64,000 nucleotides of DNA from Neisseria zalophi (GTDB taxonomy: Bacteria; Pseudomonadota; Gammaproteobacteria; Burkholderiales; Neisseriaceae). Below, in pieces: positions 29,650-39,148 of the stretch. Each line of letters begins with the position of its first letter. Within the stretch, counting starts at the first letter, position 1. A program made the translations under genes and the position numbers. The stretch covers positions 62,001 through 126,000 of the forward strand of contig NZ_CP031700.1 of assembly GCF_008807015.1 (NCBI RefSeq). The letters run 5' to 3'. The notes under the pieces were generated by a model. That model saw only the letters and a program-made list of their open reading frames with translations. It had not been told where the DNA came from and ran no database searches.

Positions 29650-30744
29650 ATGTTCGACGAAACCGATATACAAATGATGCAAAACGCCCTCGCCCTCGCA
29701 TGGCAAGGGCGTTTTTCAACATCCCCCAATCCACGTGTCGGCTGTGTTATCGCACACGGCACACAAATTGTCGGACAAGGTTTTCATATCAAAGCCGGCG
29801 GCCCGCATGCCGAAGTCCATGCTTTACGGCAAGCTGGAGAATTTGCACAGGGTGCGACCGCCTATGTTACTCTCGAACCATGCAGCCATTACGGTCGAAC
29901 GCCACCCTGTGCCATAGCACTGACCGAGGCCGGCGTGTCGCGGGTTGTCGCTGCTATGGCCGATCCTAATCCGCTGGTGGCAGGCAGAGGTTTCGCTATG
30001 CTTGAAGCTGCGGGCATTCAAGTCGAAAGCGGATTATTCGAAGCAGAAGCCCGCAAGCTAAACCGTGGTTTTTTATCCCGTATTGAGCGAGGCCGCCCGT
30101 TTGTACGCTTGAAATGTGCTGCCAGTATGGATGGTAAAACTGCCCTTTCAGACGGCCGCAGCCAATGGATAACCGGTGAAGAAGCACGGGCAGACGTGCA
30201 AATATTAAGAGCAGAAAGTTGCGCTATTATTACCGGTATCGGTACAGTACTTGCAGACAATCCGAAATTGAATGTCAGAGCATTTTCCACCTTACGCCAA
30301 CCCGCACGCGTGGTTGTCGATACCGCACTAAAAATACCGCTCGAAAGCCAATTGATACAAGACAGCGGAAGCCCGACAATTATTGCGACCTTATCAGATA
30401 ATAAAGAAAAATTACAAAAACTCACACAATATTCACATGTGAAAATTTTAAAGCCGTCTGAAAATAACGGTAAAATCGATCTCCATGATTTATTGGTTGT
30501 ATTGGCTGAAGAAGGTTACGGTGAAATAATGATAGAAGCCGGTATTACATTATCAACCGCCTTTTTAGAGGCTGATTTAATAGATGAAATCATCTTATAT
30601 CAATCAGCCAAGATATTGGGAAATCATGCCAAAAGTTTATTTGGATTTATTGACAATGAATCTGTCTTAAGCAAACCTGCCACATGGAAAACTGTTTCAG
30701 TAAATACAATCGGCAAAGATATCAAGTGGATTTTGGAAAAATAA
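29650..30744 (+). CDS. ribD: Riboflavin biosynthesis deaminase/reductase RibD
   Basis: A bifunctional 364-residue enzyme of riboflavin synthesis. The N-terminal deaminase has zinc ligands His53 (HAEVHAL), Cys78 and Cys87 (LEPCSHYGRTPPC), with Glu55 as the proton shuttle. The C-terminal reductase (from ~145) carries FVRLKCAASMDGKTALSDGRS and GGT-type nucleotide-binding elements. Both activities are likely intact. Length matches E. coli RibD (367). The gene follows the lipoprotein gene by 33 bp and may share its promoter. Confidence 0.96.
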   Translation: MFDETDIQMMQNALALAWQGRFSTSPNPRVGCVIAHGTQIVGQGFHIKAGGPHAEVHALRQAGEFAQGATAYVTLEPCSHYGRTPPCAIALTEAGVSRVVAAMADPNPLVAGRGFAMLEAAGIQVESGLFEAEARKLNRGFLSRIERGRPFVRLKCAASMDGKTALSDGRSQWITGEEARADVQILRAESCAIITGIGTVLADNPKLNVRAFSTLRQPARVVVDTALKIPLESQLIQDSGSPTIIATLSDNKEKLQKLTQYSHVKILKPSENNGKIDLHDLLVVLAEEGYGEIMIEAGITLSTAFLEADLIDEIILYQSAKILGNHAKSLFGFIDNESVLSKPATWKTVSVNTIGKDIKWILEK

Positions 30745-31163
30745 CCATTATTATTGTAAATAATATGAAGTATAATTTAAGCGTATTATTCCTGCATAAT
30801 AATATGAAAAATTTTGTAAACTAAATATCATATATTTTCTATCTTACACTTATGAATAACGGCACTCCGGGCACTTTAAATTCGTTTCCAGCGTGCCGTT
30901 ATCTTTTCAACAAGTTACTTCACCCTATAACAATTATTTTATTCATTACGGAACCGGTGTAGTCAATTTCTTTCAAATGGCTCTCTCTCCTTTAGCCATT
31001 CAAAAATTTGTTTTGTTTTTGTAAATATACCCGATTTGCATCAATACAATGAAACCGATAGACGGCAAAACAGTCATACTGTCAATATATCGCCGGTTTT
31101 GTACAATCAACTTTTGCTGATACTGCTCTCCCGGCATTTCTTTCCCTAGCAAGAGACTGCCTT
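30745..31163. other. AT-rich leader region of the polysaccharide locus
   Basis: 419 bp without a gene between ribD and the first polysaccharide gene. It is AT-rich, has no perfect DUS (only a partial gatagacggcaa near 31058), and holds one non-DUS hairpin at 30856-30902. The promoter of the whole locus is probably here. No JUMPStart/ops element was found. Confidence 0.6.
30856..30902 (+). terminator. Candidate non-DUS hairpin (terminator or attenuator)
   Basis: ATAACGGCAC and its exact complement are 27 bases apart and followed by ctttt. It may end ribD transcription or lie in the leader of the polysaccharide operon. It is unlike the DUS hairpins used elsewhere in the window. Confidence 0.45.
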
Positions 31164-32468
31164 ATGAAAAATGCAACCATTCAAAAATTCACAGACAAAA
31201 CAGCCAAAATAGGTATCGTCGGTTTAGGCTATGTCGGTTTACCTTTAATGTTGCGCTATGTTGACATCGGTTTTCAAGTATTAGGCTTTGATATTGATGC
31301 AGAAAAAGTAGAAAAACTGAATCAGGGCCAAAGCTACATCGAGCATATTCCTTCTGAAAAAATTGCCGAAGCAAGCAAAACACGCTTTGAAGCCACTACT
31401 GATTTTTCACGTATCGACGAAGTAGAAGCCATTATTTTATGCGTACCTACTCCATTGAATAAATACCGTGAGCCCGATATCAGTTTTGTCATTAACACCA
31501 CTGATGCAGTTAAGCCCTATCTGCGCAAAGGGCAAGTACTCTCATTGGAAAGCACCACCTACCCCGGCACAACCGAAGAAGAATTACTACCACGTATGGA
31601 AGAAAACGGTTTGAAAGTCGGCGATGACGTCTTCTTGGTTTATTCACCGGAACGTGAAGACCCGGGCAATCCTAATTTTGAAACACGCACTATTCCCAAA
31701 GTGATTGGTGGACATACCCCTGCTTGCTTAGAAGTCGGTATTGCGCTTTATCAGCCGGCTATCGACAAAGTCGTTCCTGTCAGCTCAACCAAAGCAGCCG
31801 AATTAACCAAACTTTTAGAAAATATCCACCGTGCCGTCAATATTGGTTTAGTCAATGAAATGAAAATTGTGGCAGACAAAATGGATATTGATATTCACGA
31901 AGTCATCACTGCTGCCGCAACCAAACCTTTCGGTTTTGTCGCCTATTATCCGGGCCCCGGCTTGGGCGGTCACTGTATTCCTATCGACCCGTTTTACCTC
32001 ACTTGGAAAGCCCGTGAATACGGCATCAACACCCGTTTTATCGAGCTGGCGGGAGAGGTCAATTCCTCTATGCCTGAGTTTGTGGTGAATAAAACCATGT
32101 TGGCATTAAACGACCGTAACCAATCTATTAAAGGCAGCAAGGTATTGGTTTTAGGCATCTCTTATAAGAAAAATGTGGACGATATGCGCGAAAGCCCGTC
32201 GGTAGAAGTCATGGAGCGCTTACGTGATTTAGGTGCACAGGTAGCCTATACCGACCCGCATGTGCCGGTGTTCCCCAAAATGCGCGAACACAAATTCGAC
32301 TTGAAAAGCGAACCGTTTACAGCCGAAAACATTGCCGGCTTCGATTGTGTGATTCTCACTACCGACCACGATAAGTTTGATTACGATTTATTGAAAAAAC
32401 ACGCCAAGTTGATTATTGATACCCGTGGCAAATTCAAAGGTGCTGAGAAAAACATTATAAAAGCATAA
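31164..32468 (+). CDS. wbpA: UDP-GlcNAc 6-dehydrogenase (WbpA-type)
   Basis: A 434-residue NAD-dependent UDP-sugar dehydrogenase. Rossmann motif [12 protein letters not shown] at residues 16-27; catalytic cysteine at ~271 in [15 protein letters not shown]; conserved [12 protein letters not shown]. The sequence is of the WbpA kind, which makes UDP-GlcNAc uronic acid, rather than the UDP-glucose kind. It opens the polysaccharide locus; genes for WbpB, WbpD and WbpE follow, supporting the assignment to the 2,3-diacetamido-uronate route known from Pseudomonas aeruginosa O-antigen and Bordetella LPS. Confidence 0.92.
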   Translation: MKNATIQKFTDKTAKIGIVGLGYVGLPLMLRYVDIGFQVLGFDIDAEKVEKLNQGQSYIEHIPSEKIAEASKTRFEATTDFSRIDEVEAIILCVPTPLNKYREPDISFVINTTDAVKPYLRKGQVLSLESTTYPGTTEEELLPRMEENGLKVGDDVFLVYSPEREDPGNPNFETRTIPKVIGGHTPACLEVGIALYQPAIDKVVPVSSTKAAELTKLLENIHRAVNIGLVNEMKIVADKMDIDIHEVITAAATKPFGFVAYYPGPGLGGHCIPIDPFYLTWKAREYGINTRFIELAGEVNSSMPEFVVNKTMLALNDRNQSIKGSKVLVLGISYKKNVDDMRESPSVEVMERLRDLGAQVAYTDPHVPVFPKMREHKFDLKSEPFTAENIAGFDCVILTTDHDKFDYDLLKKHAKLIIDTRGKFKGAEKNIIKA

Positions 32469-32551
32469 TCATTGTATGACGGTACCGTTATGCTTTCTCT
32501 AGCTTGATAAACATAACGGTCGCTCGTTTAAAACCCGTTTCACTATGATAA

Positions 32552-32563
32552 AGGCCGTCTGAA
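32552..32563 (+). promoter_or_regulatory. DUS just upstream of wbpB
   Basis: AGGCCGTCTGAA ends three bases before the wbpB ATG. It is unpaired, so it is not part of a terminator hairpin. Confidence 0.75.
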
Positions 32564-32566
32564 AAT

Positions 32567-33619
32567 ATGTTCGACACTATCAAAAACCGTAAAATTAAAT
32601 TCGCACTTATTGGCTGTGGCCGTATTGCCAACAACCACTTTGGTTCATTTGAAGCATTGAAAGACCATTGTGAAATTGTCGCCGTTTGCGATATTCATCC
32701 GGAACACCTACAAGCTGCAGTTGAGCGCACCGGTGCCAAAGGCTATAGAAAATATGCGGATATGCTGGCAGAAACCGATGCCGATATTATTGTATTAACC
32801 ACCCCTTCCGGCCTTCACCCCGAACAAGCCGTTCAAGCTTTTGAAGCGGGCTTTCATGTGGTAACTGAAAAACCGATGGCGACCCGTCTTCATGATGGCG
32901 AACGCATGGTTAAAGCCGCCGACAAAGCCGGAAAACGTTTATTCGTGGTCAAACAAAACCGCCTCAACGCTACATTGCAACTACTCAAGCGCGCAGTGGA
33001 TGAAAAGCGTTTCGGTAAGATTTGTATGGTGCATCTGAATGTATTTTGGACACGCCCCCAATCTTATTACGACCAAGGCAACGGTTGGCGTGGCACTTGG
33101 GAATTTGACGGCGGTGCTTTTATGAATCAGGCCAGCCACTACGTTGATTTGACCGAATGGCTTATCGGCCCCGTACAAGACGTACAAGCCATGATTTCGA
33201 CACACCGCGATATAGAAGCGGAAGATACCGGCGTGATGAATATCCGTTGGCGTAACGGCGCACTCGGCTCGATGGCCGTTACCATGTGCACCTATCCGAA
33301 AAATCTTGAAGGCTCGATTACCATTCTCGGCGAAACCGGTACGGTGCGTATCGGCGGCATGGCGGTCAATGAAATCCAAGAATGGAATTTTGCCGATACC
33401 CGCGATTACGACGAGCAAGTCAAAACCGCCAATTATGAAACGACTTCGGTTTACGGTTTCGGTCATCCGCTCTACTACAAAAACGTAATAGATGTCATGC
33501 GTGGTGAGGCAGAGCCGATAACAGACGGTCGCGAAGGCTTGAAATCGTTGGAACTGTTGATCGCCGCTTATCTTTCTGCGCGCGACAATAAAACCGTTTC
33601 ATTGCCTTTGGTGTATTAA
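32567..33619 (+). CDS. wbpB: UDP-GlcNAcA 3-dehydrogenase (WbpB-type)
   Basis: A 350-residue Gfo/Idh/MocA oxidoreductase. NAD-binding ALIGCGRIANNHF at 13-25; EKPMATR at 101-107, with the catalytic Lys; FMNQASHYVDL with His191. WbpB oxidises C3 of UDP-GlcNAc uronic acid. The P. aeruginosa enzyme holds NADH tightly and regenerates NAD+ by reducing 2-oxoglutarate to 2-hydroxyglutarate. A GlpD-like flavoprotein gene follows after 2 bp, which may be relevant to that cycle (inference). Confidence 0.9.
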   Translation: MFDTIKNRKIKFALIGCGRIANNHFGSFEALKDHCEIVAVCDIHPEHLQAAVERTGAKGYRKYADMLAETDADIIVLTTPSGLHPEQAVQAFEAGFHVVTEKPMATRLHDGERMVKAADKAGKRLFVVKQNRLNATLQLLKRAVDEKRFGKICMVHLNVFWTRPQSYYDQGNGWRGTWEFDGGAFMNQASHYVDLTEWLIGPVQDVQAMISTHRDIEAEDTGVMNIRWRNGALGSMAVTMCTYPKNLEGSITILGETGTVRIGGMAVNEIQEWNFADTRDYDEQVKTANYETTSVYGFGHPLYYKNVIDVMRGEAEPITDGREGLKSLELLIAAYLSARDNKTVSLPLVY

Positions 33620-33621
33620 AG

Positions 33622-34662
33622 ATGAAAATCGCTGTTGTGGGGGCAGGTATTGTTGGTGCATGTACCGCGTGGGCAGCAGCCGAACGCGGTTTGGCCGTTA
33701 CCCTGTTTGAGCAAGATACCCCGATGTCCCACACCAGCCGTTCTTCTTCAAAACTATTACACGGCGGTTTACGCTATTTGGAAACCGGTCAGTTTGCTTT
33801 GGTTAAAAAAGCCTTACAGGCACGCCGTTTCTGGCTGGATCAAGCACCTCACCTGTGTCGGCCGTTGGGTTTATTGTTTCCTATTTATGAAAATCGGGGC
33901 CGCCCTAAATGGCAGATAGGTATCGGTACCAAACTATATGATTTTCTGGCCTCCGGTAGCGGCTTTCCCCGTAGCGCATGGTTGGATAAACAAACAGTAT
34001 TGAAACAATACCCAACCCTACTTTCAGACGGCCTAAAAGGGGCATTTTCCTTTTATGACGCACAAATGGACGATTTCGCTCTCGGGCACTGGGTAATTGA
34101 AAAGTGCCGTAATTTAGGCGTAGATGTTGTCGAACACCATAAAATCGAATATCTGAATGATCTTGATACATTCGACCGCATCGCCAATGCCACCGGACCG
34201 TGGGCAATGACATTACGTGCACAGCAAAACGGTTTGCCTGCCTATACTCTCGATTGGGTTCGCGGCAGCCATATTTTAACCAATATCCCGACACCGGCTG
34301 CTCTGATGCTGCCGATACCGGGTGAAAAAAGGATTTTTTTCGTGTTGCCCTATCAGGGAAAAACCTTAATCGGCACCACTGAAATACGCCAAGACCACCC
34401 TGAAGCGGAACAAGCTTCCGAGCAAGAAATAGATTACCTGCTGGCGGCATACAATGCCTACCACCGACAGCCCATCAACCGCTCTGATATTGACAGCAGT
34501 TTTTCCGGTGTCCGCCCGTTGTTGAAAAGTGCAAGCAACCCCAGCGATGCCACCCGCGAATGGGCATTCGAGCGGATAGACAACGTCCTGCATATTTATG
34601 GCGGCAAATGGACTACTGCCAAGCTTCAAGGTGAAGCCGCTTTAGAGGAATTATTAAAATGA
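33622..34662 (+). CDS. GlpD-like FAD-dependent oxidoreductase
   Basis: A 346-residue DAO-family flavoprotein. FAD-binding [21 protein letters not shown] at the N-terminus and the GlpD-type signature [17 protein letters not shown] near residues 38-54. The end reads [16 protein letters not shown], as in GlpD. The C-terminal domain of true glycerol-3-phosphate dehydrogenases (~500 residues) is missing, and no glp genes are near. It lies between wbpB (2-bp gap) and wbpD (4-bp overlap), so it belongs to the operon. Substrate unknown. A role in recycling 2-hydroxyglutarate from WbpB, or in oxidising a sugar intermediate, is a hypothesis. A simple GlpD remnant is less likely because of the tight gene packing. 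Confidence 0.7.
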   Translation: MKIAVVGAGIVGACTAWAAAERGLAVTLFEQDTPMSHTSRSSSKLLHGGLRYLETGQFALVKKALQARRFWLDQAPHLCRPLGLLFPIYENRGRPKWQIGIGTKLYDFLASGSGFPRSAWLDKQTVLKQYPTLLSDGLKGAFSFYDAQMDDFALGHWVIEKCRNLGVDVVEHHKIEYLNDLDTFDRIANATGPWAMTLRAQQNGLPAYTLDWVRGSHILTNIPTPAALMLPIPGEKRIFFVLPYQGKTLIGTTEIRQDHPEAEQASEQEIDYLLAAYNAYHRQPINRSDIDSSFSGVRPLLKSASNPSDATREWAFERIDNVLHIYGGKWTTAKLQGEAALEELLK

Positions 34663-35255
34663 CAGACTATACCGTACACCCCTCCGCCATTGTCGACGAA
34701 GGTGCAAAAATTGGTGCCGGCAGCCGTATTTGGCATTTCGTACATATTTGCAGCGGTGCCGAAATCGGCCAAAACTGCTCGTTCGGACAAAATGTTTTTG
34801 TCGGAAACCGGGTCAAAATCGGCGATAACTGCAAAGTTCAAAACAATGTTTCCGTGTATGACAACGTTTATCTCGAAGACGGCGTATTCTGCGGGCCGAG
34901 CATGGTATTTACCAATGTTTATAACCCGCGTTCGCTTATCGAACGTAAAAGCGAATACCGCGATACCTTAGTTAAAAAAGGGGCAACACTGGGCGCCAAT
35001 TGCACGGTAGTCTGTGGCATCACCATCGGACGCTTCGCCTTTATCGGCGCCGGTGCGGTCGTGAATAAAGATGTGCCCGATTATGCGCTGATGGTCGGCG
35101 TGCCTGCACGGCAAATCGGCTGGATGAGCGAATACGGCGAACAACTGAATCTGCCTGTTCAAGGAGAAGGCCGTGCTATCTGCTCCCATACCGGTGCGGT
35201 ATATACCCTTTCAGACGGCCGCCTGAGCAAATCAGAAGAAACAAGGAGCGCATAA
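34659..35255 (+). CDS. wbpD: UDP-sugar N-acetyltransferase (WbpD-type)
   Basis: A 198-residue left-handed beta-helix acyltransferase. Hexapeptide repeats run from ~12 to ~150 ([53 protein letters not shown]). WbpD acetylates the 3-amino group of UDP-GlcNAc(3NH2)A. The start overlaps the previous gene by 4 bp and its stop overlaps the next start by 1 bp, showing translational coupling. An in-frame DUS near 35211-35221 encodes SDG. Confidence 0.9.
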   Translation: MTDYTVHPSAIVDEGAKIGAGSRIWHFVHICSGAEIGQNCSFGQNVFVGNRVKIGDNCKVQNNVSVYDNVYLEDGVFCGPSMVFTNVYNPRSLIERKSEYRDTLVKKGATLGANCTVVCGITIGRFAFIGAGAVVNKDVPDYALMVGVPARQIGWMSEYGEQLNLPVQGEGRAICSHTGAVYTLSDGRLSKSEETRSA

Positions 35256-36334
35256 TGCAATTTATCGATTTAGCCGCCCAACAGGCACGGATTAAAGACA
35301 AAATCGATGCCAATATTCAAAAAGTATTGGCACACGGGGCTTATATTCTCGGCCCCGAAGTAGCCGAACTGGAAGAAAAACTAGCCGCCTATTGCGGTGC
35401 ACAATACTGCATCAGCGTGGCTAACGGTACCGATGCACTGCAAATTGCTCTGATGGCATTGGGCGTCGGCGTGGGAGACGAAGTGATTACTCCCGGGTTT
35501 ACCTATATCGCCACTGCCGAAACCGTAGCGCTACTGGGCGCAAAACCGGTATATGTCGATATTGATGAAAAAACCTACAATATTCATCCGGAACAAATCG
35601 AAGCGGCGATTACCGATAAAACCAAAGCAATTATCCCTGTATCACTCTACGGGCAATGTGCCGACTACGATGCCATTAATGCCGTAGCCACCAAATATAA
35701 TCTGCCTGTGATTGAAGATGCCGCCCAAAGTTTCGGCGCCATCTATAAAAACAAAAAATCCGGTAATCTGACCACCATTGCCTGCACCAGTTTTTTTCCA
35801 AGCAAACCATTAGGTTGCTATGGCGATGGTGGTGCGGTGTTTACCAACGACGAAGCACTGGCCACCGTTATCCGCCAAATTGCCCGCCACGGCCAAGACC
35901 GCCGTTATCATCATATCCGTGTAGGCGTTAACAGCCGTTTGGATACGCTTCAGGCGGCCATTCTGTTGCCCAAATTGGAAATACTGGAAGAAGAAATGCA
36001 ACTGCGCCAGCAAGTTGCTGCCATGTATGCCGAAGCCTTAAAGGATACTGGCATTGCCGTGCCGTTTATCGAAGCACATAACCGCAGTGCTTATGCCCAG
36101 TTTACTGTCCGCGTGAAAAACCGTGATGCCGTTCAGACGGCCTTAAAAGAAAACGGTATTCCGACTGCCGTCCATTATCCGATTCCATTAAATAAACAGC
36201 CTGCAGTGGCCAGTGATGCCCTACTACCGATTGGAGACTTGGTTGCACAAGAAGTCATGAGTCTGCCCATGCATCCTTATATGACGCAAAAACAGATCAT
36301 GCAGGTTGCCGATGCTCTGAAAGCTGCTATTTAA
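35255..36334 (+). CDS. wbpE: UDP-2-acetamido-3-keto-hexuronate 3-aminotransferase (WbpE-type)
   Basis: A 359-residue DegT/DnrJ/EryC1 PLP enzyme. Lys184 in SFFPSKPLGCYGDGGAVFTND is the cofactor lysine; EDAAQSFGA (~154-162) and HPYMTQKQ near the end are family features. It installs the 3-amino group after WbpB, using glutamate, which yields 2-oxoglutarate, the co-substrate of WbpB. It shares a TAATG junction with wbpD. The order A-B-X-D-E differs from wbpA-B-E-D in P. aeruginosa. Confidence 0.9.
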   Translation: MQFIDLAAQQARIKDKIDANIQKVLAHGAYILGPEVAELEEKLAAYCGAQYCISVANGTDALQIALMALGVGVGDEVITPGFTYIATAETVALLGAKPVYVDIDEKTYNIHPEQIEAAITDKTKAIIPVSLYGQCADYDAINAVATKYNLPVIEDAAQSFGAIYKNKKSGNLTTIACTSFFPSKPLGCYGDGGAVFTNDEALATVIRQIARHGQDRRYHHIRVGVNSRLDTLQAAILLPKLEILEEEMQLRQQVAAMYAEALKDTGIAVPFIEAHNRSAYAQFTVRVKNRDAVQTALKENGIPTAVHYPIPLNKQPAVASDALLPIGDLVAQEVMSLPMHPYMTQKQIMQVADALKAAI

Positions 36335-36476
36335 AAGTATTTCAGACGGCCTCTCGGTACCCCAACCCCGATCTAAAAGCATAACAACGAAAACGATAAA
36401 AATTTAATTTTTATAAAATAATATTTTTCTTTACCACACACGATACAGGCCGTCTGAAAACTAAATTTATGAATAC

Positions 36477-37916
36477 ATGAATACACGCAAAATTTTCGGC
36501 TACGCACTCGGTCCCTTAGGGAGTGCTGCCATCGGTATTATCTCTCTGCCACTGATTTCTTGGTATTTCCCTGCCGAAGATATCGGGCGGATTGTAATGC
36601 TGCAAACCGTAGCCGCCCTCACCCTAAATCTAACCGGTTTGGGCTTGGATCAGGCATATATCCGTGAGTATCATGCCGCAACCGATAAAGCTGCATTGTT
36701 TCGAGCTATTGTATTGCCGCCTGTAATACTCACTGCCCTTCTTTGCCTAGCCATTGCGCTTATCCGTCTTTCATGGCCGTCTGAACAAGTACTGGAAATC
36801 AGCAACAATACACTCGGCTTGTTGTGCCTGATTTTCTTTAGCGGCTCGCTGCTCACACGTTATTTCGCCTTGATTTTAAGGATGGAAGAAAAGGCTTTTG
36901 CGTTCTCATTCAGCCAACTTGCCCCCAAAGTATTGATTTTGATTTTTGTCTTAATGAGTGTTGCCATAGGCTTTCCCACCCATACGTTGACACTCGTTTC
37001 CGCCTATACTTTGGCACAGGTTCTAACCGTTGTGATTTTGGTATTGCAAACTCGGAGTGAACTAAAAGCAGCAGCTTCAGTATCTCTTTCCACACCGCTA
37101 CTGAAAGAAAGCCTACATTACGGACTGCCCTTGGCATTAGGCGGTTTGGCTTATTGGGGCTTTACCTCGGTAGATCGTTTTCTTTTAAAAGAATTGTCCG
37201 GCCTTTCCGAATTGGGTGTGTATTCCATGGCTGTCAGTTTCGGTGCCATTGCGCTTATTTTCCAAAATATTTTTTCGGTTATTTGGGCACCGATGGTGTT
37301 TAAATGGGTCAAAGAAAAAACCAACTTAGATAAAATAGGCAGCATCACCGAATCGATGACCGATTTAATTGCCGCATTAATCTGCATTGTCGGCCTTTTT
37401 TCACCATTGGTTAATTGGATACTGCCCGAAAAATATGCACCGGTTCAGTTTATCCTGCTATCAAGCATGCTGTTTCCGCTACTGTATACGCTCACGGAAG
37501 TTACCGGCATCGGTATTAATGTCAGCAAAAAAACCTGGTTGATTACTGTTTTTTCCCTTACTGCGCTGCTGTGTAATCTAGGCTTGCTATACGCGTTGGT
37601 ACCCATAGCCGGTGCCCGAGGTGCCGCCATATCCACTGCTATATCTTTTTGGCTGTTTTCTATATTAAAATCAGAAGCATCCATACGTTTATGGCAACCG
37701 CTTCCAAGGATAAAACTCTACGGCAGTACCTTTTTATGCCTTGCTGTATGCTTGCTCTATACCTATTACGGCACCAGCCAAAATTACTACTTTTTCGCTG
37801 TATTGTGGTTGGCAGCATTAATCCTATTACTGTTTAAAAACCGTAATGCATTAAATAATTTAGCCGTACAGATAAAAGGCCGTCTGAAACACCGTTCCGG
37901 CCGACAACCTGAATAA
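36477..37916 (+). CDS. Oligosaccharide flippase, Wzx-like (MOP superfamily)
   Basis: A 479-residue integral membrane protein with about 12-14 hydrophobic segments. The start (MNTRKIFGYALGPLGSAAIGIISLPLISWYF) and LPLALGGLAYWGFTSVDRFLL in the middle are typical of polysaccharide flippases. It would turn lipid-linked repeat units to the periplasmic face. An ATG 7 bp upstream is out of frame and stops at once. The gene is 142 bp after wbpE, with an unpaired DUS at 36447. Confidence 0.85.
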   Translation: MNTRKIFGYALGPLGSAAIGIISLPLISWYFPAEDIGRIVMLQTVAALTLNLTGLGLDQAYIREYHAATDKAALFRAIVLPPVILTALLCLAIALIRLSWPSEQVLEISNNTLGLLCLIFFSGSLLTRYFALILRMEEKAFAFSFSQLAPKVLILIFVLMSVAIGFPTHTLTLVSAYTLAQVLTVVILVLQTRSELKAAASVSLSTPLLKESLHYGLPLALGGLAYWGFTSVDRFLLKELSGLSELGVYSMAVSFGAIALIFQNIFSVIWAPMVFKWVKEKTNLDKIGSITESMTDLIAALICIVGLFSPLVNWILPEKYAPVQFILLSSMLFPLLYTLTEVTGIGINVSKKTWLITVFSLTALLCNLGLLYALVPIAGARGAAISTAISFWLFSILKSEASIRLWQPLPRIKLYGSTFLCLAVCLLYTYYGTSQNYYFFAVLWLAALILLLFKNRNALNNLAVQIKGRLKHRSGRQPE

Positions 37917-37967
37917 CAAATAATGGCACCGACTCTGCCCATTTGAACAATAATAAGGCGCCCCAGT

Positions 37968-39137
37968 ATGCATGTTTTAATTATTCCCTCTTGGTATCCG
38001 GAAACGCCGGAAGATGTTGACGGTATTTTCTTCCGCCAACAGGCTCAGGCTTTGCAACGCTCCGGCCTGAAAGTAGGTGTGACCGCACCGCTGTTCCGCT
38101 CTTTACGAAGAACAAAATCAATTGTAATGGGGGGATACGGCATCCGCCATTATGTCGAAGAAAACATACCGACTTATGTCTACAAAAGCATGTATTTTTT
38201 CCCAAGGCTGCCGCTAGACCGTACCCGCTGGGTAAATGCCGGCAAAAAACTGTTTGAACACTACGTTCGTGATCATGGGTATCCGGATATTATTCACGCA
38301 CATGCCATGAATTTCGGTGGTATTTTGGCGCACGCCATCCATGAGCAAACAGGTATTCCTTATGTTATTACCGAACACAGCTCCACTTACGCCAGAAAAT
38401 TAATCCGCAATTGGCAATGGGATGCCATGCACTTGTCGGCACAAAAATGTGCTTCACGCATTGCTGTCAGCAAGCATTTCTGCACCTTGCTTGAAAAAAT
38501 ATACCGTGGTTTGGAATGGAAATATATTCCCAATATCTTATCCGCCCAAGCTTCGGAAGTATTTGATTTTTCTACCAAGCCACAAAACAGTCATTTTACC
38601 TTCTGCTCGGTCGCACATCTGAATTTTAATAAAGGCTTTGATATCTTATTGCCTGCTTTTGCCAAAGTATTGGAAAAATATCCCGACATACGGCTGGAAA
38701 TCGGCGGTACCGGTTTGGCAGCACCCCAGCTGCATGAATTGGCCAAGCAATTGAATATACAAAATTCGATGAGTTTTTTAGGCGGCCTCCAATATCATGA
38801 AGTATTAAACCTGATGCGCCGTTCCGATGCTTTCGTATTGGCCAGTAGAAATGAAACCTTCGGGATGGTATTTATTGAAGCACTCTCGCAAGGGCTGCCG
38901 GTTATCGCCACACGCTGCGGCGGCCCCGAATCGATCGTGACGGAGGAAAACGGCTTACTGGTGCCTACCGAGGATATTGATGCACTGGCACAAGCCATGA
39001 TTAATCTGTATGAAAACCGCCAAAACTATCACCCCGAATCATTGCGCAACGATTGTATCAATGAGTTTAGTGAAGCCAGTATTGTGAATAAAATTACTGA
39101 AGAATATAAAAACGTATTGTCCAATCAACAGAATTAA
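37968..39137 (+). CDS. Glycosyltransferase, GT4-type
   Basis: A 389-residue GT-B enzyme. The N-terminal half begins HVLIIPSWYPETPEDVDGIFFRQQA and has the IIHAHAMNFGGILAHAI acceptor-side motif; the C-terminal half has VLASRNETFGMVFIEALSQGLP, with the EX7E motif of retaining GT4 enzymes, and ATRCGGPESIV. Donor and acceptor cannot be told. It is the first transferase of the cluster, 50 bp after the flippase. Confidence 0.88.
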   Translation: MHVLIIPSWYPETPEDVDGIFFRQQAQALQRSGLKVGVTAPLFRSLRRTKSIVMGGYGIRHYVEENIPTYVYKSMYFFPRLPLDRTRWVNAGKKLFEHYVRDHGYPDIIHAHAMNFGGILAHAIHEQTGIPYVITEHSSTYARKLIRNWQWDAMHLSAQKCASRIAVSKHFCTLLEKIYRGLEWKYIPNILSAQASEVFDFSTKPQNSHFTFCSVAHLNFNKGFDILLPAFAKVLEKYPDIRLEIGGTGLAAPQLHELAKQLNIQNSMSFLGGLQYHEVLNLMRRSDAFVLASRNETFGMVFIEALSQGLPVIATRCGGPESIVTEENGLLVPTEDIDALAQAMINLYENRQNYHPESLRNDCINEFSEASIVNKITEEYKNVLSNQQN

Positions 39138-39148
39138 ATTGAAAACTC

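Noticed and set aside
30745..31163. JUMPStart/ops element ahead of the polysaccharide genes
   Set aside because: No GGCGGTAG core or surrounding consensus is present.
33622..34662. Call as true glycerol-3-phosphate dehydrogenase (glpD)
   Set aside because: It is about 150 residues shorter than GlpD, lacks the C-terminal domain and lies in a sugar operon without glp genes.
38125..38140. G-run in the first glycosyltransferase gene as a phase-variation tract
   Set aside because: Only six G residues; neisserial phase-variable tracts are usually longer, and the frame is intact.
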